Shown here piece by piece: positions 42,101 to 49,873 of a stretch of 64,000 nucleotides of DNA. The position numbers were made by a program, and so were the translations under genes. The stretch's first letter is position 1. Each line of letters begins with the position of its first letter. The stretch is from Mesorhizobium sp. M4B.F.Ca.ET.203.01.1.1 (GTDB lineage: Bacteria; Pseudomonadota; Alphaproteobacteria; Rhizobiales; Rhizobiaceae): contig NZ_SRUO01000002.1 of the NCBI RefSeq assembly GCF_004791025.1, positions 661,914 through 725,913 of the forward strand, given 5' to 3'. The notes beneath the pieces were generated by a model. That model was not told the origin of the DNA. It ran no database searches and saw nothing but the letters and a program-made list of their open reading frames with translations.

Positions 42101-43668
42101 TGAACAGGCACGCCCTCGCCATCGCCGAACACGCCGACAAAATCGTTTTTGCAGCGTCTATCGTTCAATCCGGATTCGAGAGCTTCCTCGGCGAACCGCT
42201 CAGGCAAGCATTGATCCGTCCTCAGGGCCTCGTGCGGAGAAACCCGTTCAAAGGCCAGTCCGAGGAAGCACGTCGTCTTATTTGTGATCAGCATGGCTTT
42301 GCGCCGGGCACCCGCTATGTTCTTGCCGTAGCCTTCGTGGATCACCGAAAGGGGCCGGACCTTTTCATCGAAGTGGCAGAAAAAGTTCTTAGCTCGCATC
42401 CCGGTACAGCGTTCATTTGGATTGGTCATTTCGACCAGGGGATGAAGGAAACGATTGAAACGCTTCTTGCTCAGAAGAAGCTGAAGGATAGCGTCAAGTT
42501 CGTCGGATTTGTCCAAGACCCAATGGCATACTACGCCGGAGCGTCTGCATACGCATTGACGTCACGCGAGGATCCGTTTCCGAATGTCGTTCTAGAAGCC
42601 GCGGAAGTCGGCGTTCCGGTCGTGGCCTTTCAGGATGCAACCGGCGCAGCCGATTTCATCCTTGATAGTGGAGGTAGGCTCGCGAAGAAGCTCGACGTTG
42701 AAGATTTTGCCATTCAGCTAAGCGGGATTTTGGACGGTCCTGTCCAACACGACCTCGTTACGGTTGGATCAATGCGGCAATATCTGATGGACCTTCTTCA
42801 TCACGCTACAGGGTTCCAGCGCATATCGGTGGTCGTTCCGAACTACAACTACGCGAACCACCTGTTGCAACGGCTAAGGAGTATCGCGACCCAAAGTTAT
42901 CCGATCTATGAACTTATCGTGCTGGACGACGCCTCGACGGATAGAAGTGTTGAAATTATCAACAGCTTCCGCGCTGAGCACAGTGAATTGGATGTGGAAC
43001 TGTCCATCAGCAGCCGGAATTCGGGATCGGTCTTTCGTCAATGGGCGAAGGGCGTCGGTCGTAGCCGTGGCGATCTGGTCTGGATCGCGGAAGCCGATGA
43101 TTTCGCCGAGCCTGGCTTTCTCGAAGAGCTGGTGCCCGCCTTCGCTGATCCGTCCCTTGTGCTTGCGTATAGCCAATCTGGGCAGTTGGACGGTAAAGGC
43201 CGCGTGCTCGCAGAAAGCTATATCGACTACACCCGTGACATCTCTGACGATTGGTTGTCCGATTATACCAAGAATGGCCAAGCCGAGATCAGCGAGGCGA
43301 TGAGCATAAAAAACACGATTCCGAACGTCAGTGCAGCTGTTTTCCGTCGAGTTGCGATCAGCAAAGCGATTGCCGAAATCGGCGACGAGTTGTTCAGCTT
43401 TCGCGTAGCAGGAGATTGGCTCGTTTATCTCAGAGTATTGATACAGGGAAAGATGCGATTCAGCGCGAAGCAGCTCAACTGGCACCGACGACACGCGCAG
43501 AGCGTCACACAGTCCGAAATGGCGGAGACGCATCTGAGCGAGGTACGGCGGGCGCAGGAAGTGGCACGCTCACTTGCGTTAGTTTCCGCCGAAACGCGCA
43601 GGAAGGCTGATGCCTGGCTAGAGCACGTTCGCACCTATCTCGGCGTCAAAGGTTCGGATGCGGCATGA
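39187..43668 (+). CDS. Giant multidomain protein: methyltransferase - coiled coil - WbsX - GT4 - GT2
   Basis: This 1493-residue protein strings four enzymatic modules. Residues ~25-240 form a SAM methyltransferase/CmcI-like domain ([20 protein letters not shown] at 60-79, [21 protein letters not shown]). Residues ~290-385 are coiled coil ending in [13 protein letters not shown]. Residues ~500-835 are a WbsX (GH99-like) domain ([50 protein letters not shown]). Residues ~850-1195 are a GT4 module ([19 protein letters not shown]). Residues ~1210-1460 are a GT2 module ([35 protein letters not shown]). It overlaps rfbD by four bases and the epimerase gene by four bases, so it belongs to the rhamnose operon. 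It probably extends and methylates the polysaccharide; the specificity is unknown. Confidence 0.9.
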   Translation: [1493 protein letters not shown]

Positions 43669-44645
43669 CACAGGAGCGCCCGCAGCACGCCAGCGTGCGT
43701 AGGAAGGCGGTTATCCTAGGAGCTTCAGGCTTTATCGGGATCAACCTCGCACGCACCATGGCGGAGCAAGGCTTTGAGCTTGTTTGCTTTGCCCGTTATG
43801 CGTCCGAGCATTGGCCTAGGGGGAGCATCATTATTCTTGGCGATCTAGCCACCCCGCCCCGCCAACTTCTCGCCGCGATGGAGGGCTCCATAGTCTTTCA
43901 CTTGGCCAGTTCCGCACGCCCGACGGCAGCAACCGACATGGCCGTCGCTGAGATCGAGGCCAATCTGATGGCCACCGTAGGTTTGTTGGAGGCGACCAAG
44001 GGCGTGGACTGTCGATGGGTTTTTTCCTCGTCAGGAGGCACCGTCTATGGTCAGACCGACGCGGCACAAATATCTGAGGAGCACGCGAATGTGCCAATCT
44101 CATCCTACGGAACGGTCAAACTCGCAATCGAGCGATATTTCAATCTCTATCGATCCCTGCACGGGGTCGACAGTGTAATCGCGCGGATTTCGAACCCATT
44201 TGGCCCATATCAGTCGGCGGCGAAAGGCCAAGGGCTGATTGCGGCCCTGTTCGACAGGATAGCCAGCCGAACGCCGGTGGAGATCTGGGGCGATGGCCAA
44301 AATATCCGCGACTACGTCTATATCGACGACGTCACGCAGGCATTGATCTTGCTCGGCCTTCGTGGAAGCGCTGGGGAAGTCTACAATGTTGGCTCCGGCG
44401 TGGGCACAAGCGTAATCGAACTGGCGACCAAAATATCCGCCATTCTTCGCATTCCGGCGGAACTTGTCTACGCGCCGGCCCGTGGAGTCGATGTCCGCCG
44501 AAACGTTCTCGATATACAGAAGATCCAACGCGATCTCGGCTGGCGCCCGGTTCATACGCTTGATGAGGGCGTCGCCCTCACGTATCGCTGGCGGCAGAGC
44601 CAAAGCCCAATTCCGGGGCAGTTCGCGACAGCGGGCAATGGCTGA
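43665..44645 (+). CDS. NAD-dependent nucleotide-sugar epimerase/dehydratase
   Basis: This 326-residue extended short-chain dehydrogenase acts on a nucleotide sugar. It has the NAD motif GASGFIGINLAR at 19-30, FSSSGGTVYGQ, the catalytic tyrosine and lysine in SSYGTVKLAIERY and IRDYVYIDDVTQAL. It resembles UDP-glucose 4-epimerases but the exact sugar cannot be fixed. Its ATG overlaps the stop of the 1493-residue gene (ATGA). It is the last gene of the rhamnose operon. About 240 bases of non-coding sequence with IS-like scraps follow. Confidence 0.88.
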   Translation: MTQERPQHASVRRKAVILGASGFIGINLARTMAEQGFELVCFARYASEHWPRGSIIILGDLATPPRQLLAAMEGSIVFHLASSARPTAATDMAVAEIEANLMATVGLLEATKGVDCRWVFSSSGGTVYGQTDAAQISEEHANVPISSYGTVKLAIERYFNLYRSLHGVDSVIARISNPFGPYQSAAKGQGLIAALFDRIASRTPVEIWGDGQNIRDYVYIDDVTQALILLGLRGSAGEVYNVGSGVGTSVIELATKISAILRIPAELVYAPARGVDVRRNVLDIQKIQRDLGWRPVHTLDEGVALTYRWRQSQSPIPGQFATAGNG

Positions 44646-44885
44646 GCCACACGCCTCCGCGCGGCTTCCTATGTCGGGCCTGAGCACCCAAGGGATATCA
44701 CTTGCGATAAGTCAAGGTTTAATTGGGCGACTTGGGTCCCGCGTCTAGCAGCGAACTCATCAAGGCTGTGCCCGCGCCGCCACAGGGGCTTCTTATGTAG
44801 GGGTTAAGCGGCTAAGAGGGGCCCGTAGGCGTCGTACTGAACCTGGTTGAACTCGATGGCGATCCGCGCTTCCTCTGAAAGACAC

Positions 44886-45860
44886 ATGAACATGAAATTA
44901 GTGATCCATGCCGGCTTTGGAAAGACTGGAAGTAGCGCCATTCAAGAAGCATTGCATGTTTATTCGGCGGCGCTTGAACAGGATGGAATTCGCAAGATTG
45001 GCGGTGATCTGACGTTCGATCAGCCTGGGATCCCGCAATGGTTGGTCGAAGAGGCCTGCGAGAGAGACGAGGTATTGACCGAGCGGCTCGGTCGGGAAAT
45101 CAAAAGAGTTGCGCCGTCTGTCGCAGTACTTTCTGCAGAAAATCTTGAATCTCCGAAGAAACCGCGACTCTTATCGGGAATTGATTGCGAGATCGATACG
45201 ATCGTCGTCATTTACATGCGCCCGCAATTCCAATGGATACCAAGCGCGTGGAAGCAGTGGTACATGAAGGATGCCACCAGCCTTCGAGCTTTCGTTGAGC
45301 GTTGCTTGACAACCGGAATGCCGAATTGTCTGGAATCGCTAAACGCGTGGCGCGCAGCACTACCACGAGCTCGGGTCATTGTGAGGCCGCTCGGCCCGAC
45401 TCTTGTCGGAGGTGGTGTCGTCCCGGACTTCTTTGGTTTGATCGGGAGCAGCATCTCCCCTCTAGATTTGAGGGCGAACGAAGGGATCGATTATTCTCTC
45501 CTCCACCTGATGGCCAAGCGCGCGCGGGATCTCTTCTCGGGGTATCACGACGTCGAACTTGAAAGATGGTTGCTGACAGTGCTACCCGACGAGTACAAAC
45601 GCGCCAACGTTCCCATGCTCGACCTCCTGACGGCCCGGAGTATCGCAAAACGGTTTCGGGAAGAGAATGTACAGATTCTCTCCGACTTCTCTGATATCCC
45701 TGAGCCGGCACAGTTTTTGGATCGACATTGGTGCCCGGAAGTAAACCAGATATCATATCTTGAGATGACGGATGCCGAGCTGACCTCACGCGGATTGGCT
45801 ATTCTTAGCCAGATAGGGCCTGATGTTTTGGAACGTTTCGCTAGATGGTCTGAAAAATGA
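44886..45860 (+). CDS. Sulfotransferase-like P-loop protein
   Basis: This 324-residue protein starts MNMKLVIHAGFGKTGSSAIQ, matching the 5'-phosphosulfate-binding loop of PAPS-dependent sulfotransferases (H-x-G-x-x-KTGSS-x-x-Q). A VVIYMRPQFQWIPSAWKQWY segment follows, which corresponds to the 3'-phosphate-binding R-x7-S region. It may sulfate a sugar of the polysaccharide, or be one of the many sulfotransferase-fold proteins of unknown function in such clusters. The start is uncertain: ATG 44886 is preferred; TTG 44847 is possible and ATG 44892 is three bases into the motif region. It is lower in GC than the rfb genes. Confidence 0.72.
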   Translation: MNMKLVIHAGFGKTGSSAIQEALHVYSAALEQDGIRKIGGDLTFDQPGIPQWLVEEACERDEVLTERLGREIKRVAPSVAVLSAENLESPKKPRLLSGIDCEIDTIVVIYMRPQFQWIPSAWKQWYMKDATSLRAFVERCLTTGMPNCLESLNAWRAALPRARVIVRPLGPTLVGGGVVPDFFGLIGSSISPLDLRANEGIDYSLLHLMAKRARDLFSGYHDVELERWLLTVLPDEYKRANVPMLDLLTARSIAKRFREENVQILSDFSDIPEPAQFLDRHWCPEVNQISYLEMTDAELTSRGLAILSQIGPDVLERFARWSEK

Positions 45861-46045
45861 CTCCATCTGGAATGCCCCGGCGGTCCAAGTCTCCCGCATT
45901 TCGCCGCTGGCCACCGCCGGCAGGAGATGCGACAAGCCGGGATAGTCCTTGTTCGGCAAGGAAATCATATAGAGGCCGAAGTCGTCCGAGCCGAGCCGGC
46001 GTAGGAAAACGAGCGCCTCTTCAAGGGCATCCGTCGGCAGCCCCG
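45861..46045 (-). pseudogene. Fragment paralogous to the methyltransferase at 46575
   Basis: The minus strand encodes GLPTDALEEALVFLRRLGSD then DFGLYMISLPNKDYPGLSHL and ETWTAG. This parallels the N-terminal region of the methyltransferase at 46575-47426 (DDFGLFVISLPNKEYPALSK, TTWTG). Only about 60 residues remain, without a catalytic domain or start. The homology stops where the sulfotransferase-like gene ends. It is a remnant of a duplicated or second methyltransferase gene. Confidence 0.75.
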
Positions 46046-46059
46046 CGCCCTGCGGCCCT

Positions 46060-46404
46060 CAAGTGTGGGGCGGCTACGGAAAACATGCGGTTCTAGCTCT
46101 TCCTGGGCTTTCTGACCCACGCGTTCGTTGGTTTAGTTTCCCCAAGGCACCGCACTTTGGGCATGCGAATCGTCATTTGGCCCTTCGATCGTCACGAGGG
46201 GAATTAATGGCCTTCTCTCCGGATGATGACTTGATGATGCCGGATCATCTTGCCCTCATGCGCGACCAATTCGTCGATCCGTCGGTGGCTCTTGTTTGTG
46301 GCCAAGTCGGTGGACCGGCCAAGGGCAGACAGGTGCCTCTGCCGACCATTTACGGGGCGAGGAAGACTTGCGCCATGCCTCGCTGCAGGATTTTCGCGAG
46401 GTGA
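46060..46404 (+). pseudogene. Glycosyltransferase family 2 fragment
   Basis: The frame reads DPRVRWFSFPKAPHFGHANR then HLALRSSRGELMAFSPDDDL and MMPDHLALM, the donor-binding core of a GT2 enzyme with its DDD metal motif. The N-terminal VS-VVIPTYN region is missing and the frame ends early at 46404; another frame follows (EDLRHASLQDFREV), suggesting a frameshift. The fragment abuts the methyltransferase fragment and is non-functional. Confidence 0.68.
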
Positions 46405-46574
46405 ACTAATCGCTCATCTCGGCCATAGCGTCGAAGTGGCCGATCTGAATCCCGTCTTTGTCTTTTGTTTCGCCCATCTCTTCGCCTCGCTCGGGTCTGA
46501 CTCTCTAAGCGAGAGCACAGCGATCCTTAAGCGGCGACGTCCGGCAAATGGGCAACGCTCGTTTCCGATGGCAA

Positions 46575-47426
46575 CTAGGCGGCCTGCAGTATCACGGACG
46601 TCTGGAAAACATCGAATATCGACCGCTCATAGCCGAGCATCTTCCACCCATCCTTCCTGAAAAAATCGAAGGTGAGGGACGTGTCGCCGTATGTCTCGCC
46701 TTCAATGCCGTTGTGAGGCAGGTAGGCGATCCCGGTGGTTTGGTGCTCCTTCACCAGTTTTGCTTGGACGTTTGTTTTCCGAACTTGATCAATGAACGGC
46801 CAGAATTCGACTGGGCGAATCGTCAGAATAAACAAAGCTCCGTCCCGCAGATGACCTCTCATGGCCAGCAGGCAGGCGTCGGCGGCGCTCGGGGCAAGAT
46901 GGGTGAACACAGAGAAAGCAAAGGCGAGATCAAATTTAGTATCGCCGACCGGCAGCCTTTCGGGCACTCGCTCGGACTGCACAAAATGACCAAGCATGCC
47001 GGCCTCTTTGCAGGTCATGAGCGAATTTTCCCATGCGTCGACGCCCCAGAGGCGATCCGGATCTGAGAAGAAGTACATCATCCGCATGATGCGCCCGTAG
47101 CCGCATCCGAAGTCGAGGATCGTGGAGCCGTGAAGCGGCTTTTGAGTATGGCGAACGGCGCAGCTCTCAACGATCCGCGTGAAGGCAAGGGTCTGCTTCA
47201 GGAGTTCAACGCCACTTGCACCCGTCCAGGTGGTCTGTATTTCTGGGCTGGCCATGCGCGGCAGTATCTTCGAGAGCGCTGGGTATTCTTTGTTCGGCAA
47301 GGAAATTACGAACAGCCCGAAGTCGTCGAGGCTTAGCTTTCTGAGCGCGGCGAGGGCCTGTTCAGGGCTCCCAGTTTTGGCCGCGATATGCTCCGCCTCT
47401 GCCAGGTACGGCAATGTGTGTTGCAT
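46575..47426 (-). CDS. Class I SAM-dependent methyltransferase with N-terminal helical domain
   Basis: This 283-residue protein has a ~95-residue N-terminal region (DDFGLFVISLPNKEYPALSK) of unknown role and a Rossmann methyltransferase domain with SAM motif TILDFGCGYGRIMRMM at 102-117, then LWGVDAWENSL and FDLAFAFSVFTHLAP. It probably methylates a sugar or polysaccharide end. GGAGGAAGT directly precedes ATG 47426, a very clear start; the open frame upstream is not used. A broken paralogue of its N-terminus lies at 45861. It is transcribed towards the GT2 fragment and flanked by an IS3 element. Confidence 0.85.
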   Translation of the reverse strand: MQHTLPYLAEAEHIAAKTGSPEQALAALRKLSLDDFGLFVISLPNKEYPALSKILPRMASPEIQTTWTGASGVELLKQTLAFTRIVESCAVRHTQKPLHGSTILDFGCGYGRIMRMMYFFSDPDRLWGVDAWENSLMTCKEAGMLGHFVQSERVPERLPVGDTKFDLAFAFSVFTHLAPSAADACLLAMRGHLRDGALFILTIRPVEFWPFIDQVRKTNVQAKLVKEHQTTGIAYLPHNGIEGETYGDTSLTFDFFRKDGWKMLGYERSIFDVFQTSVILQAA

Positions 47427-47575
47427 ACTTCCTCCGGATCGCCGAGGCCTTGTTAGCAACGGTCGATCAACTAGACTAGGTATGGGCCGGTGTCACCAGG
47501 CCCGCCAGTGTTTTTTCACAGTGGCCAAGTCGCCTTCAGTCAGTAGCGCGTGCGATCTGACGTTGCCCCCAGTTT

Positions 47576-48505
47576 TTATCCAGTTTTGAGTTCGTTTCCG
47601 GCGTGGGTTTTGCCCTGCTGGGCGGGTGAAGCGACGGGCGCTGGCGCGGAGCCTTTGGCATAGCGCAGCGCGAGCGACCGTCGCGGATTGAAGGTGCTGG
47701 CGAACTCGGCCGGTGTCTGCCAGGCGATTTGGGAGTGCGTCCGCGCGGTGTTGTAGTCGGCGCGCCACAGGGCGATGGCTACGCGCGCCTGAGCCTGCGA
47801 GGTAAACAGCGTCTCGTTGAGTAGTTCATCGCGCAGTCGGCCATTGAAGCTCTCGATGAAGCCGTTCTGCATCGGCTTGCCGGGCGCAATGTAATGCCAT
47901 TCGACGCGGTTCTGATCCGCCCAGGCGAGGATGGCGTTCGAGGTGAACTCGCTGCCATTGTCGCTGACGATCATCCTCGGCCGGCCACGCTCGGTGATGA
48001 GCCGGTCCAGTTCGCGGGCAACCCGCATGCCCGAGAGAGATGTATCAACGATGAGTACCAGGCACTCTCTCGTGCAATCGTCGACGACGGCCAGGATGCG
48101 CAAGCGACGGCCGTCGGTGAGCTGGTCCGATACGAAGTCGAGCGACCAGCGCTCGTCGGGCCTCAGCGGCACAAGCATCGGCGCCCTGGTCCCGATCGCC
48201 CGCTTGCGGCCGCCACGTCGGCGAACGGCGAGCTTCTCCTCCCGATAGAGGCGGAACAGCTTCTTGTGGTTCACGACCAGGCCCTCCCGCCTCAGCATCA
48301 CGAGCAGGCGCCGGTAGCCGAACCGGCGACGCTCCTGCGCGATCGCCTTCATCCGTGCGCGAAGCTCGCGGTCGTCGGGCCTGCTGGTCTCGTAGCGAAC
48401 CGTCATGCGGCAACCGCCGATGGCTTTACACGCCCGCCGTTCGCTCATCCCGAAGCCTTCCTTCAGGCGAGCGACAGCTTTCCGCTTGGCCGCGGGCGTC
48501 ACCAT
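47576..48505 (-). CDS. IS3-family transposase OrfB (DDE integrase domain)
   Basis: The 309-residue protein carries the retroviral-type integrase core. It has [20 protein letters not shown] with the first Asp, [12 protein letters not shown] with the second and [20 protein letters not shown] with the Glu. The N-terminal HTH region reads [18 protein letters not shown]. It overlaps orfA by seven bases in the -1 frame, so the full OrfAB transposase is probably made by ribosomal frameshifting as in other IS3 elements. It looks intact. Confidence 0.92.
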   Translation of the reverse strand: MVTPAAKRKAVARLKEGFGMSERRACKAIGGCRMTVRYETSRPDDRELRARMKAIAQERRRFGYRRLLVMLRREGLVVNHKKLFRLYREEKLAVRRRGGRKRAIGTRAPMLVPLRPDERWSLDFVSDQLTDGRRLRILAVVDDCTRECLVLIVDTSLSGMRVARELDRLITERGRPRMIVSDNGSEFTSNAILAWADQNRVEWHYIAPGKPMQNGFIESFNGRLRDELLNETLFTSQAQARVAIALWRADYNTARTHSQIAWQTPAEFASTFNPRRSLALRYAKGSAPAPVASPAQQGKTHAGNELKTG

Positions 48506-48765
48506 TTCTTTCCCACGAGATCCTTCAACGCGGCATTGTCGAGCATGGCGTCGGCCAGAAGCCGCTTCAACCGCGTGTTCTCGTCCTCCAGCGCCTTCAG
48601 TCGCCGAGCCTCGGAAACATCCATCCCGCCGAAGCGGGCCTTCCAGTTGTAGATCGAAGCATCACTGACGCCGTGCTTCCGACACAGATCGACGACCGAG
48701 ACCCCGGCCTCATGCTCCTTCAGAATTCCGATGATCTGCTCTTCAGAAAAGCGGCTGCGCTTCAT
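48499..48765 (-). CDS. IS3-family transposase OrfA
   Basis: This 88-residue helix-turn-helix protein begins [20 protein letters not shown] and has [20 protein letters not shown], then a leucine-zipper-like [19 protein letters not shown]. It binds the IS ends and regulates transposition. It overlaps orfB by seven bases. The ATG is at 48765, about 70 bases inside the right inverted repeat. Confidence 0.93.
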   Translation of the reverse strand: MKRSRFSEEQIIGILKEHEAGVSVVDLCRKHGVSDASIYNWKARFGGMDVSEARRLKALEDENTRLKRLLADAMLDNAALKDLVGKKW

Positions 48766-48832
48766 GTCCTGGTCCTCTTCGATGGGCCAGAACGAACTTC
48801 AAACCGGATTAGACTACAGGGGCAAGGTCAGA

Positions 48833-49588
48833 TCAGCCAAGGGTAGCCAACCGATCATTCTTGTTGATCACCAAGACATCGTGATTGTTTGCCCATCCGC
48901 GCTCGATGTACGAGGCGCGCACGCCGGGAATTGTGTCGGCGATGTCGAGAACAGCGGACGGCTTCGACAGCGATAGGCCATAGTCCTCCACGCCGGCAAG
49001 GGTGGTGTATCGCGAATAGCCGAAGCCGGTTGTCTCGAACTCTCGGCGAACTCGCGCCTCATCCACGCCGCCGTGAAACTTGGTATTTTTCCCAGTGAAA
49101 TAGCCATGGAAGGTGGCGACAAGAACGCCGTGATCGCTCAGATGGTCGGCAAGGTAGTGCAGCCATGCATCCGTTCGCCGCTTGTCGACGTGAGTGAAGA
49201 GCGACCCGACCCAGATCATGTCGAGTTTTTTTGGCAGATCAACCTGCAGCAGGTCAGCCTTTGAGTGTATGGCTTTCCCGCCAAACGCTCGGGCGCAAAA
49301 GTCAGCCCCTTCGGCATCAATGTCGCAATAGAAAAGCTCGGCATTGGGAAAGAGCTGCCTAAGGTGCCGGCCAACGCGGCCGTGGCCGCAAGGCAAGTCG
49401 AGAACCGTCATCACCTGGCTGCGCCACGAAAGCGAGAGGCCTGTGAGAATGGCCTGCACGCCCGACTTCCCGACGTTGAAGTAATGTGACGGACCAGTGT
49501 TGTACATTACATCGTTTGGGTGAAGTTCGGTGCTGACCGCTCTATTAGCGTAGTCTGAATAAAGGGTTGCAATTTGCTCGAAAGTCAT
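48833..49588 (-). CDS. Class I SAM-dependent methyltransferase, C-terminus cut by IS3
   Basis: This 251-residue methyltransferase has the SAM motif TVLDLPCGHGRVGRHLR at 61-77, LFYCDIDAEGADFCA and MIWVGSLFTHVDKRRTDAWL. The product acts on an unknown acceptor, probably a polysaccharide sugar. The start is ATG 49588 (MTFEQIATLYSDYAN) with AGGTGG upstream; more distal ATGs lie in unrelated sequence. The reading frame ends with a TGA that is the first three bases of the IS3 inverted repeat (48833-48835), so the natural C-terminus has been replaced. Only a few residues may be missing because the last beta-strand (HDVLVINKN) is present. Confidence 0.82.
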   Translation of the reverse strand: MTFEQIATLYSDYANRAVSTELHPNDVMYNTGPSHYFNVGKSGVQAILTGLSLSWRSQVMTVLDLPCGHGRVGRHLRQLFPNAELFYCDIDAEGADFCARAFGGKAIHSKADLLQVDLPKKLDMIWVGSLFTHVDKRRTDAWLHYLADHLSDHGVLVATFHGYFTGKNTKFHGGVDEARVRREFETTGFGYSRYTTLAGVEDYGLSLSKPSAVLDIADTIPGVRASYIERGWANNHDVLVINKNDRLATLG

Positions 49589-49873
49589 TTTGGTTGCCAC
49601 CTGCTGCTGTTCACAGAGCGCCTTGTAAACATAAATTGCATGCCTTGCATTCAACATGTCGTGCTCGACGTGGCGGCGCTTCCGGCGCCTGGGCGTAGAC
49701 GATGGCTGCATGCACTGGGATCTGATCAAGGTGCTCTATTGCCAGCCATGCCGGGATGCCGGCCGCCCTGATCGCAACCTTCAGTTCACAAACCGCGCCG
49801 TGACGCCGGACAAGCGCTGCTAGATGTTTGATCCCGGGCTTTGATGGAGCATCATTGTCTTCCGAATCAAAAG

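Larger units (their letters stand above)
47553..48835 (-). mobile_element. IS3-family (IS407-like) insertion sequence
   Basis: The element spans about 1283 bp with imperfect terminal inverted repeats of roughly 40 bp. The right end read outward-in is TGATCTGACCTTGCCCC and the left end is CGATCTGACGTTGCCCCC, with further shared ATCC-GTTT-AGTTCGTT. It encodes orfA and orfB in overlapping frames, both intact. The 4-base flanks (cgtg and gcca) do not match, so no target duplication is visible and the copy may have recombined. Its right end truncates the methyltransferase gene at 48833. Confidence 0.88.

Noticed and set aside
47549..48839. Target-site duplication of the IS3 element
   Set aside because: The four-base flanks differ (cgtg and gcca), so no duplication can be claimed.
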